NCBI GenBank assembly: GCA_016700415.1
Contig: CP065018.1
Location: forward strand, 2,486,001 to 2,550,000
Direction of reading: 5' to 3'
Source: Flavobacteriales bacterium
GTDB lineage: Bacteria > Bacteroidota > Bacteroidia > Flavobacteriales_F > PHOS-HE28
Length of the DNA stretch: 64,000 nt
Position 1 is the stretch's first letter, and every line of letters begins with the position of its first letter. Below, in pieces: positions 1 to 8,360 of this stretch. The notes under the pieces are model-generated. The model searched no databases. It was not told where the DNA came from and saw only the letters and a program-made list of their open reading frames with translations. The position numbers were made by a program, and so were the translations under genes.

Positions 1-2
1 GC

Positions 3-1262
3 ACCAACGGCGTGTTTGTGGCCGATGCCAATGGGGATCTGATGCAGAACGGAAGCGGCCTTAACCCCAGTTCGTATACCTCGCAACACTCGTCCCCCCC
101 GAGCGGGTTGTACATTTCACAAGGCTGCTTGATCCTTCCCAAGCCGGATACGCCGGGGATCTATTACTTGGTACACAGTACGATCGACATACTGCCCTAC
201 GCAAGGGCGATAGCCTTGTACCTCACCACCGTCGACATGGCGTTGGCCAATGGTTTGGGCGGAGTGGTGAGCAAGAATCAGATTTTGGTTGCCGATACCT
301 TGAACGCGGGTAAGGTCACTGCCGTGCGGCACGCGAATGGACGGGACTGGTGGGTATTCTGCCACAAAGCATACACCAATGCGTTCTACCGTATACTGGT
401 AAGCCCGTCGGGAGTTTCCGTGGACGGGGTGCAAAACATCGGCTCCGTGCGGGCACCAGATCATGGTCAGGTCTGCTTTTCCCCGGACGGCACCAAATTC
501 GCCTATTACGGGGATTTGCAGAGTGGTGATATGGACATCTATGATTTCGACCGTTGTACAGGCTTGTTCTCGAACCCCGTAACGGTCCCGATCCCTGATG
601 CCAACAACATGGCCGGCGTGGCGTTTTCCCCCAACAGTAGATATGTATATGTCACCTCCGTTCTGGATGTAAACCAATTCGATACGGAGGCTTCCGATAT
701 CGCCGCCTCCATGGTCCACATCGCACACTGGGACAGCACCTATTCCCCCAGCCCGCCCTTCGCAACCGTGTTCGATATCGCCCAATTGGCACCGGACGGG
801 AAGATCTATATCGGCACGGGCAACGGCACCCTGCGAATGCATGTGATCAACAACCCGGACGAGCCGGGCCTGGCCTGCAACATGGTGCAGCACGGCGTCG
901 AGCTTCCACGCTACTATTTCAACTCCTTGCCCAACCACCCCAATTATTTCTTGGGGCCTTTGGCGGGCAGCCCTTGCGATACCTTGGCCTTGGGTGTGCA
1001 GGAGCGGCCACCATCCCTTACAGTAAGCGCCTACCCTAATCCATCAGCAGGCGGCCACTTTACGTTGAGCTACCCGGCACAGCCCACGGTGGGCGAATTG
1101 GAGGTGCGCGATGTGGCCGGGCGCGTGGTGCTGGATGAACGCATACCGCAGTGGAGCACCCTGCACCAAGTGGAGCTTGCCGGGCAAGCTGCGGGCATGT
1201 ACCAGTGCAAGCTCACATGGGCAAAAGGGAGTGTTGCCACCGATATCATGCTGGAACGATGA
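3..1262 (+). CDS. T9SS-exported beta-propeller-like protein, 5' end cut by window edge
   Basis: The reading frame is open from the first bases (..TNGVFVADANG..), so the true start and signal peptide lie outside the window. The visible part contains PD40/WD40-like blades (CFSPDGTKFAYYG, AFSPNSRYVYV, LAPDGKIYIGTGNGT) and ends in a T9SS type A sorting domain (AYPNPS, then DVAGRVV, then a GMYQCKLTW strand). The protein should be secreted across the outer membrane, and be surface-attached or released. It is a close paralogue of the gene at 2722-4242, with long identical stretches such as HIAHWDSTYSPSPPFAT, so a full copy would be about 500 residues. Its stop overlaps the start of the next gene (ATGA). 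The ligand is unknown. Confidence 0.85.
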   Translation, partial: TNGVFVADANGDLMQNGSGLNPSSYTSQHSSPPSGLYISQGCLILPKPDTPGIYYLVHSTIDILPYARAIALYLTTVDMALANGLGGVVSKNQILVADTLNAGKVTAVRHANGRDWWVFCHKAYTNAFYRILVSPSGVSVDGVQNIGSVRAPDHGQVCFSPDGTKFAYYGDLQSGDMDIYDFDRCTGLFSNPVTVPIPDANNMAGVAFSPNSRYVYVTSVLDVNQFDTEASDIAASMVHIAHWDSTYSPSPPFATVFDIAQLAPDGKIYIGTGNGTLRMHVINNPDEPGLACNMVQHGVELPRYYFNSLPNHPNYFLGPLAGSPCDTLALGVQERPPSLTVSAYPNPSAGGHFTLSYPAQPTVGELEVRDVAGRVVLDERIPQWSTLHQVELAGQAAGMYQCKLTWAKGSVATDIMLER

Positions 1263-1597
1263 GCATACGGAACTTCCTTCTTCTTGCCGTTTTGGTGCCG
1301 GTGTGGGTTTGCGGGCAAGATGTGCAGCGCGCCCGCATCGCCGCAGGGCGAAACAATCCTGTCAATCCTGCAATCCTGTCCCAAAAGGACCCTGCCAGAT
1401 CCCATCCACCCAACGCGCTCACCATGCAAGTGGTCATGGCGCAAAGGCATACGGGTATTTCCGATGAGCAATGGCGAAAGATCATGCTGGGTCCTGTCAA
1501 CGCTACCTTGTATCCCATCCGGCTCACGCAAGCCATGTTGGATACCTTGGATGCGACCCAATTGGATCCGAGGTACCGGTATGAAATGGTGCGGTGA
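1259..1597 (+). CDS. Small secreted protein, copy 1 of a duplicated family
   Basis: This 112-residue product begins with a clear signal peptide (MSIRNFLLLAVLVPVWVCGQ). The mature part contains MAQRHTGISDEQWRKIML and ends LDPRYRYEMVR. I chose the start at 1259 because it overlaps the upstream stop as ATGA and gives the signal peptide. The paralogue at 4239-4565 is nearly identical from about residue 35 onward, while the N-termini differ. Residues NPVNPAILSQKDP are encoded by a variant of a dispersed repeat that is also found between genes at 14508-14539. I recognise no named family. The strict pairing with the propeller gene suggests a partner or a detached domain. A remnant of a larger gene is also possible. 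Confidence 0.6.
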   Translation: MSIRNFLLLAVLVPVWVCGQDVQRARIAAGRNNPVNPAILSQKDPARSHPPNALTMQVVMAQRHTGISDEQWRKIMLGPVNATLYPIRLTQAMLDTLDATQLDPRYRYEMVR

Positions 1598-2703
1598 AAC
1601 GAAAACACGGGAAGATGGGGAACATTGAAACAAGCACAGACCGCAGGGTCTCGAAGCGGAGACCCGGCGGGAGGGAGAAGCAGTTCCACGCGATGCTGAA
1701 CGGATATGGCATCACGGAGCTGGACCATTTGATCGCCAAGGACAGCTTGCAGAACGACCCCTATACCGAAGAAAGCAAGTACATGCTGAAAGGCGGCCTG
1801 TACAAGAAGCTGGACGAGGACTCCGACCTGCGCAACAGTGATCAGGAATTGGCCGACTTCTACAACGACCTCCAAGGCAGCACCACCGCCGCCTTCAAAT
1901 CCATCGACGACAGCCAAAAGACGCTGAGCAACATGGACAGCAGCGTGGTGGCACAATTGCAGGCCAACCGTGCTCAGATCGAAACCTTGATGGACTCAGT
2001 GAAATCAGGGATGGTGGAAATGGATGACAGCACGCTGACAGACGCGCAACGCAGTGCGATCCTTTCCGGGTTGAGCGGATACCGCAGCACCATCAGCACC
2101 CTCACCGCGTGGAACAACTCCGCGCTCCAGCTGGCCGCAACCACCAAGGTGCTTACTGCCGAAAGCATAAAGGCAGCCAATACCAACGTCGGCACCACCA
2201 AGTTGATCGAAAGCAACGAGAAGCAGGTGAATGAGATCTACTTGTCCACCGTGGGCAAGGAGGTGGACACCTTCACTGTGGACCAGACCAACACCCTGTT
2301 CTTCATCGCGAACCAATGCCCCATGGTCGGCGGCAATTCCGTGTACAGGGCACGTTCCCTCTACCGCCTGATCGATGATGAACAGCAATTCGACGATCCG
2401 CAGCTCTGTCTGCAGCACGGCATCATTGTGAAGAGCTTGGTGGCACGTGAAACGAACACCATTGGCGTAGTGCCCAACCCGGCAAGGGACGGGGCAACAC
2501 TGGTATTGGGCAAGCCACTAGAAGAACCCGGTGTCTTCATCTTGTTCAACTCGGTAGGCAAAGAAGTAATGCGGCTGAACGTTCCCGCAGAGGATTACCA
2601 CATGTCCTTTGCCACAAGCGGGCTGGCCACCGGCGTGTACCACTATCGGGTTGTCACCGATCTGGGCTTAGTGGGTAACGGCAGGTTGTCCATTGTCCGC
2701 TAA
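1594..2703 (+). pseudogene. T9SS sorting-domain protein lacking a signal peptide, probably 5'-truncated
   Basis: This frame encodes up to 369 residues. It ends in a good T9SS type A sorting domain (GVVPNPARDGATLVLG, then LATGVYHYRVV). The middle is helical and Asp/Ser/Thr-rich (HLIAKDSLQNDPYTEE, then ANQCPMVGGNSVYRARSLY). A T9SS client needs a Sec signal peptide, but the N-terminus here is basic and hydrophilic (MKRKHGKMGN) and none is present. The GTG start overlaps the previous stop. The most likely reading is the C-terminal piece of a much larger exported protein, joined downstream of the small gene by recombination. Translation by coupling is possible, but export seems unlikely. Confidence 0.55.
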
Positions 2704-2721
2704 GATTTGACCCACTGAAAG

Positions 2722-4242
2722 ATGGCACAGAATGGAACACTCCGGTTCCTTTTGATCTGTTGCATAGTGCATGGTGCGGGAATCACGCACCATGCACTTG
2801 CCCAGGGTGTGAACAATAGATGGTCAATGGGATACAATGGTTCGGGTGGATCACCGGAACCTTGGGGTGGTTTGGATCTGAATTTCACCCCCTCCGATGT
2901 TTTGATCACAACGGAGGACCGGTGGATGGACTATGGACGCACGGTCGCCAATATCAGTGACGAAGGTGGCAACTTGCTCTTCAGCACCAATAGTGTGTAC
3001 GTGGCCGATGCCAATGGGAATTTGATGCAGAACGGCGCAGGGCTGAACCCCAGTTCGTATACCTCGCAATACACATCACATCCAAGTGGCTTGCACATTT
3101 CACAAGGATGCTTGATCCTTCCCGCACCGGTCACGCCAGGGATTTTTTACCTTTTCCATGGGACCATTGACGACCAAGTGGCTTTCACGGCCCATTCCTT
3201 GTATCTCACCACCATCGACATGGACTTGGAAGGTGGCTTGGGCAGGGTGGTGAGCAAGAACCAAGTATTGATCGCTGACACCTTGAATGTGGGCAAGATC
3301 ACGGCCGTGCGGCACGCCAACGGACAGGACTGGTGGGTGTTCTGCCATAAAAAGGATACGAGCACCTTCTACCGGCTGCTGGTAACACCGCAGGGCGTGC
3401 AGGTGGATGGAATACAGTCCATTGGGACTACGAATTCAAACCCTATCAGCCAGGTTTGTTTTTCTCCCGACGGCAGCAAGTTCGCCATGCCCCGGAGTTC
3501 GGTGGTCGACGGAACAGAGATCTTCGGGTTCGACCGTTGCACGGGGCTGTTCTCCGAGCCGGCACCTGTCCAGGTCCCAAACCTGAATTTCAAGGTCGGC
3601 GTGGCTTTTTCCCCGAATAGTCGCTTCTTGTATGTCTCGGCAGTGACGGACGTGTACCAGTACGACACGGAGGCTTCCGATATCGCTGGGAGCATGGTCC
3701 ATATCGCCCATTGGGACAGCACTTACTCACCCAGCCCGCCCTTCGCCACTCTGTTCGACATTGCGCAATTGGCACCGGACGGGAAGATCTATATCGGCAC
3801 GGGCAACGGTACATTGCGCATGCACGTGATCAACAACCCGGATGCCCCGGGCTTGGCCTGCAACATGGTACAGCACGGCATTGAGCTTCCCCGCTATTAC
3901 TCGAACTCCCTACCCAACCACCCCAATTATTTTTTGGGGCCTTTGGCGGGCAGCCCTTGCGATACGTTGGCTTTGGGGGTGCAGGAGCAAGCGCCAACAC
4001 TTACGGTGCGTGCTTATCCGAATCCCTCCAATAGTGCCTTCACACTCAGCTACCCGGCGCAGCCCACGGTAGGCCAGTTGGAAATACGCGATGTGGCCGG
4101 GCGGGTGGTGTTGCGCGAGCGCATACCGCAGTGGAGCACCCTGCACCAAGTGGAGCTGGCCGGGCAGGCTGCGGGCATGTACCAATGCAAGCTTACGTGG
4201 GCAAATGGGAGTGTTGCCACGCATGTAATTTTGGAACGATGA
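2722..4242 (+). CDS. T9SS-exported beta-propeller-like protein, full-length paralogue
   Basis: This 506-residue protein starts with a signal peptide (residues 1 to about 28, ending ALAQ). It then has PD40/WD40-like repeats (VCFSPDGSKFAM, VAFSPNSRFLYVS, LAPDGKIYIGTGNG) and a C-terminal T9SS type A sorting domain of about 80 residues (AYPNPSNSAFTLSYPAQP, then VELAGQAAGMYQCKLTW). It is the complete counterpart of the truncated gene at the left edge, and the two C-terminal halves are almost identical. Its stop overlaps the start of the second small secreted gene (ATGA), so both copies of the pair keep the same coupling. The binding partner is unknown. Confidence 0.85.
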   Translation: MAQNGTLRFLLICCIVHGAGITHHALAQGVNNRWSMGYNGSGGSPEPWGGLDLNFTPSDVLITTEDRWMDYGRTVANISDEGGNLLFSTNSVYVADANGNLMQNGAGLNPSSYTSQYTSHPSGLHISQGCLILPAPVTPGIFYLFHGTIDDQVAFTAHSLYLTTIDMDLEGGLGRVVSKNQVLIADTLNVGKITAVRHANGQDWWVFCHKKDTSTFYRLLVTPQGVQVDGIQSIGTTNSNPISQVCFSPDGSKFAMPRSSVVDGTEIFGFDRCTGLFSEPAPVQVPNLNFKVGVAFSPNSRFLYVSAVTDVYQYDTEASDIAGSMVHIAHWDSTYSPSPPFATLFDIAQLAPDGKIYIGTGNGTLRMHVINNPDAPGLACNMVQHGIELPRYYSNSLPNHPNYFLGPLAGSPCDTLALGVQEQAPTLTVRAYPNPSNSAFTLSYPAQPTVGQLEIRDVAGRVVLRERIPQWSTLHQVELAGQAAGMYQCKLTWANGSVATHVILER

Positions 4243-4565
4243 GGTTGCGGAACATCATAGCCCTACTGGCCTTGGCACCTGCGATGGCATGGGCGCAAAG
4301 CGCCGTCCCGGCAGGGACGCCCGATCCTGTCAATCCTGAAATCCTGTCCAAAAAAGACCCAGTCCGATCCGAAGCTCCTAACGCGCTCACCATGCAGGTG
4401 ATCATGGCACAAAAGCACACCGGCATCTCCGATGAGCAGTGGCGGAAGATCATGCTGGAGCCTGTCAATGCTTCGTTGTATCCCATCCGGCTTACGCAAG
4501 GGATGTTGGATACCTTGGATGCGACTAAATTGGATCCGAGGTACCGGTATGAGATGGTGCGGTGA
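4239..4565 (+). CDS. Small secreted protein, copy 2 of the duplicated family
   Basis: The product has 108 residues, with signal peptide MRLRNIIALLALAPAMAWAQ followed by the conserved block MAQKHTGISDEQWRKIMLEPVNA and the same C-terminus LDPRYRYEMVR as the gene at 1259-1597. The start overlaps the preceding stop as ATGA. Codons for DPVNPEILSKKDP contain an exact 32-base match (4324-4355) to the reverse complement of an intergenic repeat at 14508-14539. The gene ends 11 bases before the convergent gatA stop. Conservation between copies suggests that at least the last 75 residues are under selection, or that the duplication is recent. The function is unknown. Confidence 0.6.
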   Translation: MRLRNIIALLALAPAMAWAQSAVPAGTPDPVNPEILSKKDPVRSEAPNALTMQVIMAQKHTGISDEQWRKIMLEPVNASLYPIRLTQGMLDTLDATKLDPRYRYEMVR

Positions 4566-4576
4566 AAGCAACCTTT

Positions 4577-5986
4577 TCACCCCCCGAACAAGCGCTGCGA
4601 GATAGCCAGCAGCCGCTCATCATCAAATGGTCTGGCCATGAGCTGGATACCGAAGGGCAGTCCGTTGGAATGCGTACCCGTGGGGAGCGAGATGGCCGGT
4701 GTGCCCGCAAGGTTGGCCTGCACGGTGAAGATGTCCTGCAGGTACATGGTCACGGGGTCGCTGATGTGGCCGTGCGGGAAGGCGGTGGTGGGGCAAGTGG
4801 GCGTTAGCACGAGGTCGAAGCGGGAAAGGGTGTCCAGGGTATTGTCCCGGATGATCCGCCGCACCCGCATGCCTTGGGCGTAATACGCATCATAGAAACC
4901 GGCGCTTAACACGAAGGTGCCCAACAGGATCCGGCGTTTCACCTCGGGGCCGAAGCCCTCCGTGCGGCTTTTCCGATAGGTCTCGTCGATCCCTTTGGCG
5001 CTCTGGGAACGATGCCCGTAACGTATGCCGTCGAAGCGGGCCAGGTTACTGCTGGCCTCGGCGGTGGAAAGGATGTAGTACGTGGGCACGAACAGGTCCG
5101 CCATGGGCAGTTCCACCGGCTCCACGGTGTGCCCGTCGGCGCGGAGCCGTTCGATCTGGCCGCTCACATGGGCCTTGATCTCCGGGTCCATTCCTGGATG
5201 CTCCAAGCAATGTTCGTAGTAGCCGATCTTCAATTTTCCCGTTTCCGCCGAAATGGAAGGCAAGGGTTTGTGGCTGCTGGTATTGTCCCGCTCGTCCGGC
5301 CCGGCGATCACACGGTACACACTGTCAATGTCCCGTGTGTCATGGGCAAAGGGCCCGATCTGGTCGAATGAGCTGGCGAAGGCGATCAACCCGTAACGGC
5401 TCACGCGCCCGTATGTGGGCTTGAACCCGGTCACGCCGCAAAAAGAGGCCGGCTGGCGGATGGAGCCGCCCGTATCGCTGCCCAGCGCGATGTGGCAGAT
5501 CCCGGCAGCCACCGAGGCCGCCGCGCCGCCGCTGCTTCCTCCGGGCACCATGGCCGGGTTTGCGGGGTTGCCCACCGCGCCGAACGCGCTGTTCTCGTTG
5601 CTGCTGCCCATGGCGAACTCGTCGCAATTGGTGCGCCCGAGGATCACCGCGTCAGCGGCCAGAATGCGTTCCACCACAGTGCCGCTGTATGGGCTGACAT
5701 AGCCCTCCAGCATGTGGGATGATGCGGACACGTGATGGCCCGTATAACAGAGGTTGTCCTTGATGCTGATAATGGCCCCGGCCAATGGACCGGCCGTCCC
5801 CGCTGCGATCTTCGCATCCACCTCTGCGGCCTTCGCCAGAGCGGTTTCCTCGAACAGCTCCAAGAAAATGTTCAGATCAGCCAGCGTCCGGGCCTCACGA
5901 AGCGCCGCGCGGGTCATCTCCACCACGGTCGTGGTTCCGGATGCCAATGCGGCTTTGGCCTCGTGAAAGGTTCGCGTCATGCTCAT
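4577..5986 (-). CDS. gatA: Aspartyl/glutamyl-tRNA amidotransferase subunit A
   Basis: GatA is the amidase subunit of GatCAB, which converts Glu-tRNA(Gln) (and Asp-tRNA(Asn)) to the amidated form in the cytoplasm, releasing ammonia from glutamine. With the start at 5986 the protein has 469 residues, the usual length. The amidase signature GGSSGGAAASVAAG is present, and the Ser-cisSer-Lys triad fits K76 (ISIKDN), S151 and S175 (GSDTGGSIRQP). The frame is open for 21 more codons upstream, but that extension is Arg/Pro-rich and runs up to tatA, so MSMTRTF is the better start. It lies 19 bases after tatA and is probably cotranscribed. gatB and gatC are not in the window. Confidence 0.95.
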   Translation of the reverse strand: MSMTRTFHEAKAALASGTTTVVEMTRAALREARTLADLNIFLELFEETALAKAAEVDAKIAAGTAGPLAGAIISIKDNLCYTGHHVSASSHMLEGYVSPYSGTVVERILAADAVILGRTNCDEFAMGSSNENSAFGAVGNPANPAMVPGGSSGGAAASVAAGICHIALGSDTGGSIRQPASFCGVTGFKPTYGRVSRYGLIAFASSFDQIGPFAHDTRDIDSVYRVIAGPDERDNTSSHKPLPSISAETGKLKIGYYEHCLEHPGMDPEIKAHVSGQIERLRADGHTVEPVELPMADLFVPTYYILSTAEASSNLARFDGIRYGHRSQSAKGIDETYRKSRTEGFGPEVKRRILLGTFVLSAGFYDAYYAQGMRVRRIIRDNTLDTLSRFDLVLTPTCPTTAFPHGHISDPVTMYLQDIFTVQANLAGTPAISLPTGTHSNGLPFGIQLMARPFDDERLLAISQRLFGG

Positions 5987-6005
5987 CGCGCCGGGGGACG
6001 CGCGC

Positions 6006-6170
6006 TCAGGAGTTGCCCGGAGGCGGCGTGGTGTCGTCCTTCTGGGCATCCTTGAACTCCTTCATGCCTCTTCCGAGGCCACGCATGAGTTCGGGGATCT
6101 TCTTGCCTCCGAAGATCAGTAGGATGACCGCGACGATGAGGATGATCTCCGTAGGACCTAATTTTCCCAT
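6006..6170 (-). CDS. tatA: Sec-independent protein translocase subunit TatA/E
   Basis: This 54-residue protein has the TatA architecture: a short periplasmic N-terminus, one membrane segment (about residues 7-21, ending LLIFGGKKIPEL), a hinge, and an amphipathic helix (LMRGLGRGMKEFKDA) with a short polar tail. TatA oligomers form the translocation path for folded twin-arginine substrates. I chose the start at MGKLGPTE because the upstream extension carries no TatA features. It is followed closely by gatA, and a TACATTTG box lies 41 bases upstream. tatC is not in the window. Confidence 0.9.
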   Translation of the reverse strand: MGKLGPTEIILIVAVILLIFGGKKIPELMRGLGRGMKEFKDAQKDDTTPPPGNS

Positions 6171-6210
6171 GATTGAGCGGGCGGCCGAAAGAGCGGTCCG
6201 TCCGAGGTGA

Positions 6211-6218
6211 CAAATGTA
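6211..6218 (-). promoter_or_regulatory. Bacteroidota -7 box (TACATTTG) ahead of tatA-gatA
   Basis: On the minus strand this reads TACATTTG, matching the TAnnTTTG consensus for the main Bacteroidota sigma factor. It sits between the EnvC-like gene (stop at 6242) and tatA (start at 6170). No clear -33 TTG is visible at the usual spacing. A short GGGGG/CCCCC inverted repeat (6223-6237) just upstream may end transcription from the previous gene. Confidence 0.45.
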
Positions 6219-6241
6219 GTGCGGGGGAACTTCCCCCCTTC

Positions 6242-7522
6242 CTATTGCAGGATCCAAATTGCGGGATCCACTTTTTGCAGGGAACCGTCACTGGCGATCT
6301 TCCAGATCTCGATATGCGCCGTACTGGCACCGTCCTCGGTCATCACGGTGCCTACCTCCTGCTTAGTGTCCACCCGGTCGCCCTTGGCCACGGACACCTC
6401 CCGGAGGTTGCTATACACGGTGCGATAAGCCCCGTGGCTCAACATCACGGCTTTGCCCGCGCCCGGTATCACGATCACGCTGCTGACCTCGCCGCGGAAG
6501 ATGGCCCTCACCGGCGCACCGGGCACACAACCGATGTCAAGGCCGTTGTTCTCGATCATGATACCACGAAGCACCGGATGGGCCTGTTTGCCGAACCCGC
6601 TGGTGATGGTGCCCTTTGCGACGGGCCAGGGCAATTTGCCCTTGTTCTTTTCGAAGTCGGCGTTCAGCTCCTTGGCTTCCGGGGTCATGGTGAACTCCAT
6701 TTTCCCCGGTGCCGTGCCCGGCGCTACGCTCTTGCCTGCGGCCTTCCTGCTCTTGGCGATCTCCGCCTCGATGGACTTGCGGATGGCGGCCGCTAATTCC
6801 TGTCGTTGCTTTTCCTGCTTCTTTAAGGCTTGGCGCAGTCGGCCTTCCTCCTTTCTCAATCCATCCAAGGCACTTTGCTGGCCCTTTTTGTCTGCGTTCA
6901 ACTTATGGGCCTCCGTCAATTGGCGATCCAACAGGTTGGTCTTGTCCTTCCGTCTGGCGGCCAGCACATCCACTTTACCGGAGAGCATGGTGCGCGTCTC
7001 CTCGATCAAAGTAGCCTGTTGCCTGCGCTGCTGTGCCAATTGCTCCAGATATCGCGATCGCCGGAACGCTTGGGCAAAGCTTTCCGCCGCAAAAATGTAA
7101 CTGAGCCGGTCGTAGGCGTTCCTGTTCATGTAGGCGAACTGCACCATCCGTCCATATTCCTCCTTGAGGTTCTCCAGATCGGTCTCCAAGGTGCGGATGC
7201 TGTCACGCGTGTCCTGGATCTCTTGATCGATCCGGAACACCTCACTGTTCATGGTGTTGATCAGCTCTTGGCGCTGGCGGATCTGCGCTTCCAGCAATTG
7301 TACCTGCTGTTGAGTGCTACGCTGGTCTCCGCGGGTCTTTTCGATCAGCGCGCTGGTCTCCTTGATCTGTGCGTCCAGAGCGTCGCGCTTCTTCTCCAGG
7401 TCCTTTCTCCCCTGCGCGGCTGCCGGGATCAGGCAGGTGCCGAGGAACAGGACCAGCGCTAATGACCTAGTCCATCGGAGTGAACTTCTCCGGAATGCGG
7501 AAGGGAAGGTTGAGCGGTCCAT
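6242..7522 (-). CDS. EnvC-like murein hydrolase activator (degenerate M23/LytM)
   Basis: The protein has 426 residues: a signal peptide (to about residue 37, IPAAAQ), a long coiled coil (about 38-260, DLEKKRDALDAQIKE onward), and a C-terminal LytM/peptidase M23 domain (ITSGFGKQAHPVL, then GAPVRAIFRGEV). Zinc ligands look degenerate: the usual HxxxD position reads NNGLDIG without the His, and the final HxH region reads TAHIEIW. This is the pattern of EnvC/NlpD-type regulators, which activate cell-wall amidases at division rather than cut peptidoglycan themselves. The first 56 bases overlap the end of the DUF4292 gene, so a slightly later start is possible. It belongs to the dut-to-EnvC cluster. 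Confidence 0.85.
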   Translation of the reverse strand: MDRSTFPSAFRRSSLRWTRSLALVLFLGTCLIPAAAQGRKDLEKKRDALDAQIKETSALIEKTRGDQRSTQQQVQLLEAQIRQRQELINTMNSEVFRIDQEIQDTRDSIRTLETDLENLKEEYGRMVQFAYMNRNAYDRLSYIFAAESFAQAFRRSRYLEQLAQQRRQQATLIEETRTMLSGKVDVLAARRKDKTNLLDRQLTEAHKLNADKKGQQSALDGLRKEEGRLRQALKKQEKQRQELAAAIRKSIEAEIAKSRKAAGKSVAPGTAPGKMEFTMTPEAKELNADFEKNKGKLPWPVAKGTITSGFGKQAHPVLRGIMIENNGLDIGCVPGAPVRAIFRGEVSSVIVIPGAGKAVMLSHGAYRTVYSNLREVSVAKGDRVDTKQEVGTVMTEDGASTAHIEIWKIASDGSLQKVDPAIWILQ

Positions 7523-8360
7523 TCAGTTGGATGCGGTCCAAGCGCAACGTGCCTGTGGCTTGTTGGTCCGGAGCGGACAAAGAAAGTATGACGAGAGCGG
7601 GGATCGAGCGCCCGTCCACGGTCTTTCGTTCCATATAACGCACATCGGCCTGTTGATCGTGCGCAAGATCGCTAATGAGCACACGGCTTACGCGCATACT
7701 GTCGGGATCTATCCAATACTTGTACACCATCGCGTCGTGCCGTTCGGCCCTTCGCAAGGTCCGCTCCAACCTTTTTTCGCGCATGTCCCTGTCGTTCGGC
7801 AGGGTATCACCGGGAGCAATATCCTCAGCGGCCCGAACGAATTTCCGTCTTTCCTTACTGGTGAGCGTGTACATGCCGTCCTCCCGGTCGCTGCGGTATT
7901 TTTCCGTGGGATCGAGACCGATGGGCAGCCCCAGCAAGGCGTCCTGAAAGAGCTGCAGCGTGGGCTTCACGCCGAATTTGGTCTGAGCCTGGGTGGTGTC
8001 GCCGAGCCAATAGGTGTCATGGATCTTGTCGATCAGGAAGAGCGAGTCCGTGGTCAGCAATGCCCGCGCCACTTCGATGCCCAAGGCCGGGGTTATGCTG
8101 ACCCAAGCGGCGCTGTCCCGCACCACCCGCAGGTGCGCCTTGAAGCTCTTGTTGTCGGTGGTGGTCTTCAGTGAAATATCCGCCTTGGCACTGAAATAGC
8201 GGGCATTGGCCGGGGTGCGGGCCGCCAGGTCTTCTTGGAGCTCGGCAGCGCTCTTCGGATGGAGATCGCTAGTGCTTCTCCCGATCAGGGGCTTGCCACT
8301 GTGACAAGCGGAAAACAAGACAACAAGTCCCGCGGGGATGACCCAAAGCGGTAGCCTCAT
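7467..8360 (-). CDS. DUF4292 family lipoprotein
   Basis: This 297-residue protein begins with a lipoprotein signal (VVLFSACHSG, Cys19). The rest fits DUF4292, a Bacteroidota family thought to be related to the LolA/LolB lipoprotein-carrier fold (family knowledge): FSAKADISLK, a beta-rich core, and RLDRIQLNGPLNLPFRIPEKF at the C-terminus. It is probably anchored in the outer membrane facing the periplasm. Its start overlaps the stop of the TPR lipoprotein (ATGA) and its end overlaps the EnvC-like gene, so the three are probably translated together. The exact role is unknown. An envelope-assembly function is the reasonable guess. Confidence 0.8.
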   Translation of the reverse strand: MRLPLWVIPAGLVVLFSACHSGKPLIGRSTSDLHPKSAAELQEDLAARTPANARYFSAKADISLKTTTDNKSFKAHLRVVRDSAAWVSITPALGIEVARALLTTDSLFLIDKIHDTYWLGDTTQAQTKFGVKPTLQLFQDALLGLPIGLDPTEKYRSDREDGMYTLTSKERRKFVRAAEDIAPGDTLPNDRDMREKRLERTLRRAERHDAMVYKYWIDPDSMRVSRVLISDLAHDQQADVRYMERKTVDGRSIPALVILSLSAPDQQATGTLRLDRIQLNGPLNLPFRIPEKFTPMD

